A stretch of 64,000 nt of DNA from Allolobophora icterica (Eukaryota; Annelida; Clitellata; Crassiclitellata; Lumbricidae), in assembly GCA_963556255.1 (NCBI GenBank), contig OY744612.1, forward strand, positions 24,085,692-24,149,691, given 5' to 3'. The position numbers were made by a program, and so were the translations under genes. Below are positions 31,747 to 46,400 of this stretch, piece after piece (within the stretch, counting starts at the first letter, position 1; every line of letters starts with the position of its first letter). Below the pieces are notes generated by a model that ran no database searches, had not been told where the DNA came from, and saw only the letters and a list, made by a program, of their open reading frames with translations.

Positions 31747-33225
31747 TGTCCGCAACGTACAAAACAGAATTAGTTTAAACTAGTAAAAATCTGCAGCTAA
31801 ATAACAAATTCAAAAGAGTTTACACAAAATAAAAGTTTTGTAAACGACAACCGATTTAAAGTCTAGCCTTGGCCTTGACTCTCGCTGCCTAGCACTGCGA
31901 CGCCGGAAATGGAAATTAAAGGCGCGTTTTTGTTGAACAACAGAGATCGATGTCAAATAATAATAAAAACTGAAAACTAGAAGCTTTATCCGATGTTTGG
32001 TCATGAATAGTTTTACAAAAACATTCATTTATTAATAATTAACTCCAGACAAATGAGCCTTCCTGGCAAAATTTTAATATGCCAGAAGTTTTCTATCAGA
32101 ATCCAACATAAAAGGGGATGTGCATCCAATAATAATTTAGGATTCCGAATTCTGCAATAAATTACTAATAGCACAGTATATGTAATTATTTATACTGTGT
32201 TAATAGTTTTACTAGCAGTATTTGTTTAACTTTATAATGCTGGAATGCATTAATCAGTTTTATTTTTAGCATTCTGAATAAGTCTTAATATTTTGTAATG
32301 AACAGACAAATAATAGATGAAATTTAAACACGTGTAGGCGACTATAGGCACAGTATAAATAATTACACAGTACATCGACTCCGGCCGGCCGATGCAGCAG
32401 TCAGAATCTGTGACCGACCACCATTTTGAAACAGAGTCGTTTACACGCCGATACACCGGAATCCATCACATCAAATATTATTATATTTTTAAACGTTACA
32501 ACAACATTGAGGACTACACGCCGATACACGAAATCCATCACACCAAATATTTTTTAAACGTTACACGACATCGAGGACTTCATTATAATTAAAAATATCA
32601 TTTTTAACGTTGATTTCAGCTTAAATCTATAATTCTTAAGATTGCACTTTCAAAATGGCGTCACCCCAAAAACAAGTCAACAGGCAGCAAATTAATGCGA
32701 GTCGACGTAGCCTACTGTGTAATTGTTTATACTGTGCTATAATAGTAGGCCTATAGGGCCAGGGCTGTAGTGGTAAAATTAGAGGTGAGTAGGCCTACAC
32801 GCTACCGGTGAGAAGCGGCGTCACTAGGGCTGGTGTCACCCTAAAAAATGTGATGACCTTTTTTTAGGAATTCGTCTGAGAAATTTTTTTGACCTTTTAG
32901 GAAATCTCAGAAAATTCTAGACTTTTAAGAATTCGTCCCTGAAAAAGTTGATTTTTTTTAGTCATTCGCCCTCAAAACCTTTAATTACCTTTCTTTTTCT
33001 GGAAATTTCATTAGTCGATGGCTATACGTTCTCTACAGAGGTAAGTATAACGCTGTATACCCGCGTATACCCTCGCTCCAGCCATATGATAGGCCTAATA
33101 GGGCCTATTTCCACTAGCCTATATCTCGCTATTCTCACTCGTAGATTGTCGGTTCCTCCATGATCAATGCCACTAGCCCTCCGTCATCCGCGTTAGGCTC
33201 CTCCTCCTCTATCTGTCACCTCGGG

Positions 33226-33505
33226 CTTCCACTTAAAACTAAAGTATCAACTTTTCAAGAATTCCTATCCTGATTTATTTGATCCTCCGCCTTCCAATAG
33301 GCCTACTTCTCGACCTAAACGACGCGTCTTAGTAGCTGCTCTGTCTCATCTCTTGATCTTGACCCTCTAGATTCTAGAAACCGGACCTGGACCTGCCCTT
33401 GACTACCCTTTGGAAACCTCTCTGACTTAACGTATCGCTAGTGAATGTGTCCTGCGTTTAGCTTTCGAGTGGCGTTTTAGAAGCTTGGAGTATACGTTGA
33501 CGATC
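33226..33505 (+). repeat. SINE-C copy, most complete
   Basis: Runs from TTCCACTTAAAACTAAAG through TCCTCCGCCTTCCAAT, GTAGCTGCTCTGTCTC and GACTACCCTTTGGAAACC to the 3' end CTTTCGAGTGGCGTTTTAGA. It defines the family used for the other calls. Confidence 0.75.
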
Positions 33506-33741
33506 ATAATCAGTGATTTTGTGGGCGGGGCGTGAATTCTAACTTATGCAGCAAGGTATGCTATATAGTATCTACTAATTCGTAACGTGCAGTTAGATTA
33601 TAGTAAGTTTTAATTTATTTAGGTATTAGCCTCTAACATGTAATCACAATAAGTTAAGAACAATATATTACTGCAGATCAAATATACTTCGAAAGGAAAT
33701 TTTGCAGGCGACTACTGGTTTACTCAGTAGTGCTTGTTTTG

Positions 33742-34255
33742 CAGTTAGCGACGTCCCCATATGTTATTGATATCGGAATCCCCGAACCCGATTCCCCGAA
33801 AGTGGTGAAAATGCAAAATTGACCGAATTCCCGAAAACATTTTTTTGTACCAAGCGTTCGATTCTTGAAAGCTAGTATGGACTAATCGGCCAATATCGTG
33901 AATAGTAAGTAAATTCGAAAATATCTTGAAAAGTTCGTTTTGCACAAATAATTTTCTTTTAACTCAGAAACTAGTTTTCTGGGAATCGAAAAAAATTGCA
34001 GTTAGCGACGTCCCCATATTCACTGGGTCTACCGGAATCCCCGAAACCCGATTACCAGAAAGTGATGCGAAATTGACCGAATTCCCGAAAACATTTTTTC
34101 TACAAAGCGTTCGAATCTTGAAAGCTAGTATGGACTAGTCGCGGATTGTTCTGAATAGTAAGTATAAATATTTGAAAATATCTTGAAAAGTTCGTTTTAC
34201 GTAAATAATTTTATTATTTATAACTTAGAAACTAGTTTTCGGGGAGTCGACAAAA
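33742..34255. repeat. tandem duplication, ~257-bp unit
   Basis: Two head-to-tail copies, both starting GCAGTTAGCGACGTCCCCAT and containing TGACCGAATTCCCGAAAACA, GCTAGTATGGACTA and GAAAATATCTTGAAAAGTTC. They have diverged by substitutions and small indels. Located 0.2-0.7 kb upstream of the CDK5RAP3 start codon. Confidence 0.88.
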
Positions 34256-34462
34256 ATTCTGTTTCGGGGATGTTGCTGCAAACCCTTTTCTCGTTATTAC
34301 TACAATTGACATTTACATAATTGATATATTGCTGCTTTTTCAGTTATGAATAACAACCAGATTAAAGATTTTTCCAAGCGCTGTGTCTCTATGTGTTTGA
34401 TTTAAACTAGACTTCGAGTACATTACATCACAGTATATTAAATGTTATGTTACATGTTGAAG

Positions 34463-37400
34463 ATGGATGACAGCCTTCTGCCCATTGACATTCACTATAA
34501 CAAACTCCAGGGTTAGTATGTTACTACAGTCTAATAGTTTCTTATAGCACTAGAATACAGTGCATGTGTGCTGCACTGCCATCATAGCGAACCCAACACA
34601 TGTTCTGCATCAGTTATTACCTCCAGAGAAAACTGTTGTATACTCATTGCGCCCCAGGGCACACAATAGAATTATACCTAATGCCGACTCTTTAGCTCGT
34701 AAAACCTTTGTCATTCGAATGTTATATGCTTAAATTAATTTTATGAACTATGTACACCAAAATGCGGTTAGCAGTTGGTTTTGAATAAAGATATACTTAC
34801 TTACTTTACTTACTGATGTGAGATTATGCTGCAATTCAAGGTGTGTTACCCTGCTAATAAGTTACGAAAACTGACGAAGACTTGGAATAACATATACCAG
34901 ATACATATTTCTAATTAAAAAATCATTTTAAATATTATTCAGATAAAAAATCTTTTTGACAATCCTCATTTAAGGCAAAGGAGACATTATATGGCAGTGA
35001 TGCTGCACAACCTGATGTGTTTGTGAATGTGTCAGTCTCTTTTCATTACCATGCTTTGGCTTCCCTTGCTATGCCTTACATTGACTAAGAGTGTCCTATG
35101 GACTTAAATGTTTTATAAGATAATGTTTAAGATACTTTGATTTTCGATCATCTGTTTGAACTGCTTTTATGATTTTTAACTATGGTTTCACTTTAAGTGA
35201 CCATTGGTTGATATGTCTTGTTGATTAGGATTGCTGTATAGGAAATTAGATTTTATTAGATTTGAAGGTATTTAAGTATGTTTATAGTTATTTATGTTGC
35301 AAATTTCAACATCTCAGAGGTGCTAAAACATGGCCATCTACCTGACCTAAAGAGCTGCTTATTATGATGCTGTGTTTTGAATATGTTTTGTTACATATCT
35401 GGTATTGATTTATTAATTTCTTAGACTGGCTGCAGAATCGGCGCCACTGTAGCGCCACCTGGCAGCAGTCGGCAATCGACATCCGCCAGCGAATTAATGC
35501 AGCCATCCAGGACATGCCACCTGTTGATGAGATCAAGCAACTTCTAAAGGGCACCTGTAAGTCATGACTTTTGCCATAAAACTTCTGATAACGACCCAAG
35601 CGTTCTATATTTGTAAATTGTTTTGACTTCCCAGCAGCAGTTAGGGACCAATGGTCAAATGAGGCTGGCATTATGTACACAATTCGTTTTACCTCTACAG
35701 GTTAATACTGTATTTGGATTGGTTTTTAACATATGTGCTGCTTATGGCACAGGTAAAACATGGCTGCAGTCAATGGGCCAGTTGGCTGAAGGAACAGCTG
35801 CATCAACCAAAAAACCGGTCTTTTTTAGTTTCGTCTGCCCTGTTGGTGCGGTCTTATATCACTCATGCTGGTATTGGCATGTACCCACAGTACCCACCAT
35901 TTAATGGGACCAGCATTTAAAAGAGGCTGGATTTTATTTGCAGAAATTGTTTTTTCCTAGGTGGCTGTAGGAGGCCGGCATTTAATTGGGACCAGATGTT
36001 TAAAAGAAATTTTACTGTATATAAACTATGTTTTATATTATAGCATATGTGTAGTAATGTAGCATAACCAAACATTTATATATACATGTACTTTTTGGTT
36101 GATGTGGCTGTTCTTCCAACCATTGACTGATGGATCAACTGATTGCATACACCTGTAATTGTTTATTTTTGTAGATATTAATTATTTTCACTGTCTCCAA
36201 ATAGTGGAACTGCTGAAACAGACAGAGGATGGAGCCAAGAATATTTTTGGACGATATTCATCACAGAGGCTCAAGGTATCTCCATTCTTCTGTTTAGTAA
36301 AATCGATTCAATTACTGAACATCAAATGTCGTTTAAAAGGCATTTGATTTCTTTTATTAGTTTCACTCAAGTTTTTTTTATTTAAATGACTACTAAATGT
36401 CACTGTCATCACTATGTGGCAAGGTCAGATAAAGTAAGTTAGCAAAGGCAAGGAAAGGCAAGAATAATCTAGGGAAAGTAGAAGTAGGCTAGGCAAGATA
36501 ATGAACATATGATAACAACAATAAGGTGCAGTAACATAGATATTCTACAGCTTAACACTTTAACAACGAGCATGTACTTAAATGCATGGAAAACTAGTCC
36601 GTCTCGTCATTAAAGGGTTCATGACTTTACCTAGTATTTAACTTGGTTCAGTGTGGAAACTGATTGCTGATTTGACATACTTTGCCAGAACAAGAACAAC
36701 AGTTGCTATTTAGTTTATCAATTTGTTTGTTGTCGACGAATGTTTCAGACTTGTGTTAGACTTTTTTCTGAGTCTGTGTTACAAACAAGAGAGTCTGTGT
36801 TTGACTTAAACTGAGTTTGTTTGTTATTCTTAGGACTGGCTTGAAATCGTTAAACTTTATGAAAAAGATGGCATTTACCTTGGTAATAATATATGCAATC
36901 AGTGTTTTCATATGTTATGTATTCATCCCTCCAGCCATCCATCCATCCATCCAAGCATTTTCTTTCCGTCTGTATGACCATAATTTGTAACCTGCTTCAG
37001 TCAGCCACCTCTATGGCTGATTGAACTGTTTTGCCAGGTCTCACCCAAAATATAATCTATTTCTTTACAGTTTAATAAGCTAACAGAATTTGTCATAAAC
37101 TGAAAGTTGTTATGTTCCCTCAGAAGCACATGGTTTCCTCTTACAATAATTATGTCTGAAAACCAAAAGCCTTCATTATTTCTAGCCTGTATACATACAT
37201 TCATCAGTTAATTTATCCATCCAGCTCTTTATCCGCATAGCTGCTCGTCCTTTTGTTCATTCATTCAGTCTTCTTTTTCTGCCTCTTTGTCTGTCGATAT
37301 AACCAATGCAGCTGCTCATCCTTTCAATTCATTTGTCCAATCTTCTGTTCGTTTCTCCAACTTTTGTAGCTGAAGCAGCACAGATGCTGGCACGATCCGT

Positions 37401-40400
37401 CAACTATGAAATCCCCGCTCTGAAGCGACAGATTGCAAAGTGCCTTCAGCTGCAGCAGGTGAGATCAGCGATCATGAGGGACAAGACATCTTTCTATCTT
37501 CTCTTTGATTTGCTCTGGACTACATACGGTTTGTTCCTCTACTGCTTTGAGCATGGTCAGAGTGTACTTGGAGTATGCGAAGAACAAGAGCAAGTGGAAC
37601 GTGTGCATGTGGGTTCACTCTGCACCTCCTAGAATGTGTTACTATCCTGCTCAGAGCACAATGAGAACATAATCAGGATATTTCTGTTTAGTTACTCGAG
37701 AGAACAAGAGCAGTTAAACTGTAGCCATGCTAATTGTTTTCTTGATCCTGGGTCAGATCACCTTTGGTCTCCTTCTTTGCTGGATCAATGTATTACTCAT
37801 TTGAAGTCAATTTTTGATTGGCGGTTAGCTTATGCTAACTTGTAATACAAAACAATATACACTACAATGCAATTGTAATATGATTATGCCCTCCTTACAA
37901 AGTTAAGAAGTGTACAGTGTCATTTAAGACATGCCTTATGTTGCAGCAGGTAGACCAGACCATGCACAAAAATGGATAATTCTGAAAAAGTCTCTACACT
38001 GATGTTCTTGTAGTGTATGTTAACCAAAAAGTTAACAGGTTTGGGGACATAACACTACTCATGTTAAGCAGAATGGCATGTAAACTGGGAGTACGTAAAA
38101 GAGTCCGTGCTGTACTGTCTATTTCACTTCTGATTTTATTCTGTGAGCATTCTGTGCTTTCAACAATGGCCTTACTGTGCTTTGCTTTGCGCATTCTTGT
38201 TGCAAATCTGGTTCTACGATAGCTTCGTGATACCTCAATGTGAAATAGGGAAGACTATGATAGACTTCTAGGTCATCTTTTACAGTTATATACTTAGCCA
38301 TTGTTTTCAGGAAAATTCCAGAAAAGAGGTGGAATATGCAAAGGCTTCAGAGGAGTTTCAAGAAAAGTTCAAGGTGTCCTGTAGACGCATGGGAATTGAA
38401 GTAAGTGCTAGGAATATTTCAGTTTTTAAGGAATTATGAAGCTTCTGAGCTATCATGTTAGTTATGTTTGTGTGTGTTTGTGAGAGTTGTGTTGTAGAAA
38501 GCCCAACTGTTTCTTATACATTTACTGGTTAACTAAAAGTTCAGGTACGTACAGGGGTGCTCGATAGTGTAGTGGTTAGAGGGCTGGACTGTCAATCAAG
38601 AGGTCTGGGGTTCAAAACTTCAAATCCCAAACACACCAGAAATTTGGTTCCAGATTTCTGCTCCACCTGCACCCTAGCTAACTGAGCTATATTGAATACA
38701 CTGACACAGCGAGGGAGAGGACTGGCCACCCGCCCTCACATGTTGAGGCTAAATAAATGAAGCCTCTCACACTTTAAGACCTTGGCTGCCTCAAGGCTAG
38801 CTTAAGGGACTGCTCTTCTTCTTCAGGTACATACATATATTGATTGCTTGACATTACCCGATTGTTTACACTGCAATGATTATATTGTAATGTAATTGAC
38901 TCATACAATGCTATCACAATGTAAAAGGCTTCAGCCGATGATCACTTCAAGTCAAACTGCAGTTGGATAAGCCCAGTTAAAATTCAGTAAGTTTGTTTGC
39001 ATTACATACCGTAACTGGTGTTATTTGCACTACACTGTAAAGATTTTTAATTTGGTGCATCACAGCTGGGGATGTTGGTATCCAAGCCAGACCAAAATTG
39101 AGGCTGATTGAAATCTAGAACAAGCGAGTCCCTCGAGAGAGCCAACTGGCCGACAAAGAGAACAAGAAATCCCGCTGCTTCTGTGACTGATCTTACCAAT
39201 GTCTTGTCTTTGGATTTATGTAACAGGGCAAGAGCATCAAGAAAGAGTTGTTCGAGTTGGTTAAATGCTTGCCTCAGACATTTGAAGAGATCGCTCGAGA
39301 GTCGAGAAAGCTGAGTCCAGCGGTCCACTACTACACCAGATTCATTTCATTTGTGCTCGACAAGTATTGAATTTATTTTCTAACAGTGATATGTTTTTAT
39401 TTATTTAATGGTACTGGGTAAATCACAGGGCATAAATTATTCACACCTTAGAAATGATGCTTTGCTTTGTGCTTGCACCCTTGGTCATAATTGTGTTTAC
39501 ATCAAGATTTTCCCAGTCAATCTACACTGTGTCCCGATGAAAAGTGGACCCCAAGAAAAAGTGTCATAACTCGGTCAAAACTTTTAGCATTTGCCTGAAA
39601 TTTTAAAAACAACAAGAGTTGCCATATTGCCACCGTATTCTAACGCCGTTTGGAAATGTTGGCGAGTTTGTCAAGTTTGTGAACGTTTGAGGCGCAGCCC
39701 TGAAAATTGGAAATTTCCAACATACAAGAGCCATAAGGAAGTGAAGTTCAGCTACAGCTGGTGTTCAAAATGTCCTTTTTGTTCACGGACACAGGACCGT
39801 AGACGTGGACGCCTCTGTTTGATGGCCCGATCGATGATCACGTGGTCAAACAGCTGCCACTCTTCAATCAGACGCGCCCTCAGGTGATCGACGTCACGAA
39901 TGCGGGAATGATAAACGCGCTCCTCCAGTATACTCCAGGTTTGGATTTCGCGTCTGATTGAAGAGTGGCAGGTGTTTGACCACGTGATCATCGATCGGGC
40001 CATCAAACAGTGGCCTCCATGTCTACGGTCCTGTGTCCGTGAACAAAAAGGACATTTTCAACACCAGCTGTAGCTGAACTTCACTTCCTTATGGCTTTTG
40101 TATGTTGGAAATTTCCCATTTTCAGGGCTGCGCCTCAAACGTTCACAAACTTGACAAACTCGCCAACCTTTCCAAACGGCGTTAGAATTCGGTATCAATA
40201 TGGCAACTCTTGTTGTTTTTAAAATTTCAGGCAAATGCTAAAAGTTTTAACCGAGTTATGACACTTTTTCTTAGGGTCCACTTTTCATCGGGATACAGTG
40301 TAGATGAATTAATGGTTAATTAAATTAATATAGGAACTCAATAAATTATTTATCTACGATTTTCAGGTTTTGAATACTGACCGAAGTTGTTTAATTTGTG

Positions 40401-43400
40401 TTTGACAAGCATTTAAACATAATATTTCATTTAGAATTAATATTTTCCTATTACTTATTTAATAGGATTATTTCCTGATTACAAATCATCAAGTGGTAGC
40501 ACTTCTTCCATCCTCAGTCTGATATCCTGCAAAAAATTGCTATCTTTTTTGTGCTGCTTGAATTAAGTGTTGAGAAATGGAGTTGTCTACTGAAGTCAAT
40601 ATAACGCTTTGTGTATCTATGTTTGGTGACAGAAAGGATGCTGATGTAGACTGCCTACACTTGCTACGTCATGTGATCGAGAGGGGCAATACGACAGTCT
40701 TTGAATGGCAGACAGGCCGGCCTCCACAGAAAGTTGTCGAGACCCCGTTTGTCCTTGATGCTTTGGACGAGGACGAAAGCCAAGAGAAAGAGGAAAAGGT
40801 GACCGATAGATTCAGTTTACGGAAATTTCCAATTCCTTATCAGGAATAATTTTTACTCTTCCTTTGCTCATTTAAGTGAATTGCTTTGATGGACCTGTTT
40901 GCTTTGTTCGAGGTAATTGGATTGTTCTGGGAAAATTTGTTGATCTAATTGTTCATGGCAATTTTTTAATTGGATTCTGGCTTAGGACAAATAAATTCTC
41001 TAGTAAAAACTCTCATTCTGTTCTGGTCCAGACAGTTGGATTGATTGAGTAAATTCTTGTTATAAGGTATAATTTTTTAATAGATTTAATAAAATTTTCT
41101 TGTCCAGTTGTTTGTTAAAAATTTATGTACTTGTAATAAGTGACTAATACAATTTGAATTGTAGTCATTTCTGTGCAGTTGTGAAGTTTTCTGTGTAATT
41201 GTTTTAAGGTTCAACATTTATAATTTTATATACGTAAGTTTATTGAATAAGTTTTTAAAGAAAAAAATTTGCGCCTACAATATTTGCCGAGGCGAATACT
41301 TCCGGAAACGGGATTTCCGGCGGAAGCGAATATCCGAGGCGGTTTCCGGTGGACCCCTAGTATGAAGACACTTGATATAGCTCCTTTTGGTTACCTCACA
41401 AAGGCACTGACTGTAGGACCTATCGAATTCTGCATATCAATAAATTATTAATTTCCAGTGTTAAATTAATTGTCGTTGTGTGGGGACGTGAGATGGCGTG
41501 CGGCACATGAGGGCAAACAACCAGTCAGTGTACATGTATGGATGATGCCACACATGCATGGTAGTAAGAACATTGAAGGCATTCAGTGCTTTGCAGTGGG
41601 AGAGTACAGATAAAGCACATTTGCACATTAGTTGTCAAAGCACATTTGCAGGTTAGTTGTCAGTGACAGGTCAAGTCTATGTACAAGAGAGTCTGTATGA
41701 ACTCTGTTGCTTGCATGGGTAGATTCAACTTGTGTCAGTGAGAGAGTATAGATGTAAGGGTTTGTGCACGAGTTGTTTCATTGTCAAGTTAAGTCTGTGT
41801 TACCCGTGTGAACTTTGTCGATTGTGTGAGTAGATCCAGCATTTAGATGCTTATGTCATCAACTTTGGAAATTGTTTTTTATGAAGTTTACGTTTTATGT
41901 AATGAGAAATCAAAACTCAGAGATTGTGTGTCTTTGTTGAGTTTTGCTAAACTACTGATCCAGCATTCAACTGTGCAAAGCCCGATCGTTTGAGAACTTC
42001 TAGAAAAGTCGTGTAACACAATGAAAAGTTGTTTAGATTCCATTCTGAATTTATTCCTGTTTTTGTCCAGATTGATTGGGGAAATCTTGATTTCAGCACA
42101 AGCATGACAGAGGGTGCAACTGAAAACCCTGAAATCGTTTTAGAAGAGGTATGTTATAATATTTTGAATTTTTTTGGTAATTTATCCTATCTTACTGTAC
42201 ACAAATTTACTTGTCTTACTTTGCTGTGGGGTCATCCATAAAGGGGAGTGAAGGATCATCGAAATGCGGACAAGGTGGAGGGGGTAATGACCAGTGAGGA
42301 CGTCTGCATTTGAAATGTTAAATTTGATAGTTTTCTACATACCACCTTGTTTCAAACTTCCCCGAAAGACAAAAAGGTCAGTGAGGTGATTGCCTAAAAA
42401 CAGTATAAACTTTACTGTGACTTTAAAGAGGCTTTCATTACTGCACATGCTGATATGAAACCCAAAATGTCACCTAAACGTGCACAGGAACTGTGGAATA
42501 ATTGTAAACAGAATCATGATGACATTAGAAATTGGGTGTGCGGACGTCCGCAGAGGGGGAGAGAGTGGGTAAGGTCAAGTGCGGACAAGGGGAGGGAGCT
42601 GTCCAAAGTAGGTCATATTTTGTGGACGTCCTTTATGGACGACCCCTGTGCATTTTTCTTGTTTTATTTGTTCAGTCACTTTGACTAGACCCAAATATTT
42701 AGAAATGTGCATAGTCCTCCACTGATTGAGTTTGTTTTCTTCCTAGGATGCGATTGATAATGAAATTGATTGGGAGGTCATTGACCCCTTGGCAAGTGGA
42801 ATCGAAATTGAGGTCGTCAACAGTGACAGCTCCCCAGAAGCTGAATCTCCACAGGGTTAGCTTTATGTGTTGCTTCAACTGCCCAAAAGTCTTGCCTTCA
42901 AGCTTCAACTGCCCAAGAAGTTATGATTTTCAATTCAGCTGTCCAAGCAGTCATGCCTTTTGTTTCGCTTAGTATTATTTATTTTAATTAAATATTTGTT
43001 GTGTGCAGTAACTAAATCTGAAGCTGAGGTAAAGATATATGTTCAGTAGGAGCTGGGTGAGTCATCGTGCAAGGCCAGAGTAAAAAATGAGTCTTGACAA
43101 GTGGTTTCATTGATGATAGAGAGTTAGCAAGTAGGGCCTTTTATGGTAAATGATCTAAGGAGCACAGCAGCTGCAAGCACGTGATCGTCCAGATTGTGCT
43201 GTGTGTAGGTTCTAATGACAAGCCACTGTCAGAAGAACACAACAGTCTAGGAGGGCTCTATGAAGTTACCAATGTATTTTAGATATATGGTAACCTGGAC
43301 TTTAAATGTCAAGCAAGCAATCACAAACTTCGCATACTTCATCTGCCAAGGAGTCATTCTTTTTAGGTTCAACTGCCTAAAAAGTCATGCTTTTTACCTA

Positions 43401-46400
43401 ACTTCAACTGCTCAGACAGTTGCTCTTCTGCCTATGATTGCTTGATCCCCCAATAATCCTCAGATCCTTCACCCAAAGTAAGATTATTGTACTATTTTTG
43501 CTATTGTTGTTGAATGACAAAAACGGACAACCTTTACTTATGTTGCTGTGCGACTTGACAACAAATTGTCATTTTTCACTTGATTATTGCAGATTTATTT
43601 TAACTTTTTGCATGAAGCACCAAGATCTGAACATTGGAAACATTGGTGTTAATAATCTGTTGCATCACCACCAACATTATTTTCGTAACTAAAATGAAAA
43701 CAAAAATAATTAGCTATTCGTTCACAAGAATCAAAAGGAGAACGAAAAAGAAATTTTAAACTAAAACTAGATAAAAACAAAAATAAAAGATGGTTTTGAA
43801 CAAAATAGAAATGAGAATGATAAAGATAATTTGAATGAAATCAAAAGCCAAGGACATCTCTGTCAGGATTGAAACAGCTGCTAATGGCAGCTTGATTAAT
43901 TAATTCAGCAGATACGGCGATGATAGTAATGGTAATTGATTAGCCACTAGACTCCACATGATCGTTAACCCTTTGCAGCTACTATGACCCAAGGGGACAG
44001 TCACCACGACGGCCACTGTGACCCTAATTGAAGTCGTTAAGCCGTTGGAACAGATTCGACCTCTGCGACAGTAATTATACTTTGCGAAACGTCCATTCTG
44101 TAACTGAAAATAACTTTGTACATTTAGTTATCACTGGTACAGTATTTCATTTTCATTTAGTAATTCTTTTATAGATTTAAGCTTTTTTAGTGTCTAGCAT
44201 TTAAGCTTCTTTTTTTTTAAATTGCTAGAGATGCTTGCATTTCTAAAACTTGATTGCAGTATTTTAAAATAGATTTAGAACTGAAACTAGAACTATAGCT
44301 AAAACTTAAATCCTTGTGACAGCAGACCTAAAACTAAAATGATTTGGAAAAAAAATTGAACTGAAACTAAATTGACTGTGATTTGGAAAATAAACTTGAA
44401 CGTAACTAAAATGATCAGATTGAACTAAGTAAAAGCTAGAATAAAAAAGATTTCCTGAACTTAAATTTTAATAACACTGATCACCGCACAGCAACCACAT
44501 GTGATGTTATCTTTCTAGTTTCAGCTGATGAAACGGCGTCTGGAGTCGATGCATTGTCCCTGCTCGACAATATTGCAACAAGAAGTATTTTTGTTGATGA
44601 ATTATCTGAGGTAACAGTGTCTTTTAGTAATTACATTCCATTATGTGGCTGACCTCATACTTTAACTTTAGACTGATTGTTGCACACTCTAATCAAATAA
44701 TTCTTTAAGAGCTGCATAGTGAATGATTCCACTTGGTGCCAAACTCACTGCCCTTCAGGTAGGTGCCTAAGTTGTAGTACACAGCATAAATTGCAGAAAG
44801 AAAATGTCAGGTTATTACTATTATGGGGTGGCACTGTTTAGACAATGGCCACTGTTTTGAGTAGAGCACAGTTTTTGGGGTGGTAGTAGGAAAGCTGGTA
44901 ACAGTAATGTAGTTTTGTTTTTGCTGAAAACTGGGAGATTTTGAGTACTGTATCTGATGAATGAGAACTGTATGATACATTACCTTACCCTACCTTTCTT
45001 TGCCTTATCTTTTCATCACCTTACCTTTTATTTAATTTTCTTACCTACCTACTGGTATACCTTTCCTTGTCTCACTTTTATAGGATATTATCTTTGCCTG
45101 TCTCCTGCCTGAGGTTAATACGGCTGAGGTTCATTACCCTAAGACACCCTGCCATGATCTTCTATACAATTGCCTTTTTGTGAATTTATGTAAGTGTACA
45201 TCTGTAAATGAAACATGCTCAGATAACTGGAAAAGTTACACTGGCAGACTTTGTGCAGATGTAGAGCCCAACCAACAGAGTCCCATCCAGTGTTGACTGT
45301 TGACACAATGTGTTCAAAGTCTGTGGTGAATTGGAAAGAAATAAGAGCCAAACTAAGTCCTTGATGTGTAACCAATGAAGTCAACAGCACCTGTTCATAT
45401 GTATGTATGTGAACATTTATATAACAGTGTTATTGTATGTATTTTCAGCTGGAGACATTCCTGCGACAGAGGCTGGTGGAGCTGAGCATGAGCAGTACTG
45501 GAGTTCTTTCTAGTACAATTCTACAGTCAGCACCGGAGTCACTCAACCTGGATCGCGAGAAAGTGGCAGCTATGCTGGAAGAAGTCTCTGTGCTGCTGGA
45601 CAGACTGATGACTCAGAAGATGGTGGATCTACTGCTGATCCGCAGCTTTCCAAGGTCTACCACCTGTTGCTGAATTGAAGACATCCATATATAGCATAAC
45701 TTTGTTATATTGAAGTTCAAGGGACCAGCGTTAACGGTTCGATATATCCGAGGTTCGAAACAAGCGAGATAGATAGTCGGGTCAAGCTCTATCCAGCTCT
45801 ACACAACTGGAAGTGTACAGGTTTTTGTATAGCGACCGTATGGCCTTAGCCCTGCTTGACCACCGTGCACCACTGCCCATTTGAATGGAAGCCACACCTG
45901 TTAAAGTCCCAATGTAGGGACCTTGCTTACCCGATATTCAAATCTCTAGCTGCTACTTGTATGGGAGCCAGCACCCTGATGCACAGAGGAGAGTGCTCTA
46001 ACCAGTGTAGCCAACCGGTCCATTAACCCATTTTCAGTTTCATGAGATTCTGTAAACTGTCTGATAACTGCTACCCATTTCAACGCTTGTGTTGCGCCTG
46101 TGTCCGTGGTGTCACTGTCGCCAAAAGCCGCTGGTCTTCGTTACCTCACCTTTCAGAAACTCGAGGATTTAGGTCAGCGGTTCTCAACCTTTTTAGTGCT
46201 GCAACCCCTTGATAATATTTCCAAAGTTATGGCGACCCCACAACAAAAAAATTCGTTGGGGTACTCCCCTTCACCGCGTTTTTGCGACCATAATGGTCGC
46301 ATTTCACTTCGCACCATCTGATAATCCATACGCATTATGATTAATAAATAATATAAATCATTAATCAACCAAACAATTTGTAATTATTTTTTTATAATAA

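Larger units (their letters stand above)
31747..34462. other. divergent promoter interval CFAP410/CDK5RAP3
   Basis: 2.7 kb between the two start codons. It holds a pair of similar ~60-bp words near 32,440-32,570 (CGCCGATACAC..., ATCCATCACA), a SINE-C copy at 33,226-33,505 and a tandem duplication at 33,742-34,255. I see no single element that clearly marks either promoter. Confidence 0.5.

Noticed and set aside
31720..31765. RFX X-box promoter motif at the CFAP410 start codon
   Set aside because: GTTGC...ATGGTTAC half-sites are visible, but the spacing is wrong for an X-box.
38013..38222. Small hydrophobic open frame in CDK5RAP3 intron 5
   Set aside because: It lies fully inside an intron whose flanking exons join in phase without it; no homology.
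39591..39887. Plus-strand 98-codon frame as a host gene
   Set aside because: It is the antisense of the transposase C-terminus in the left arm of the palindromic element.
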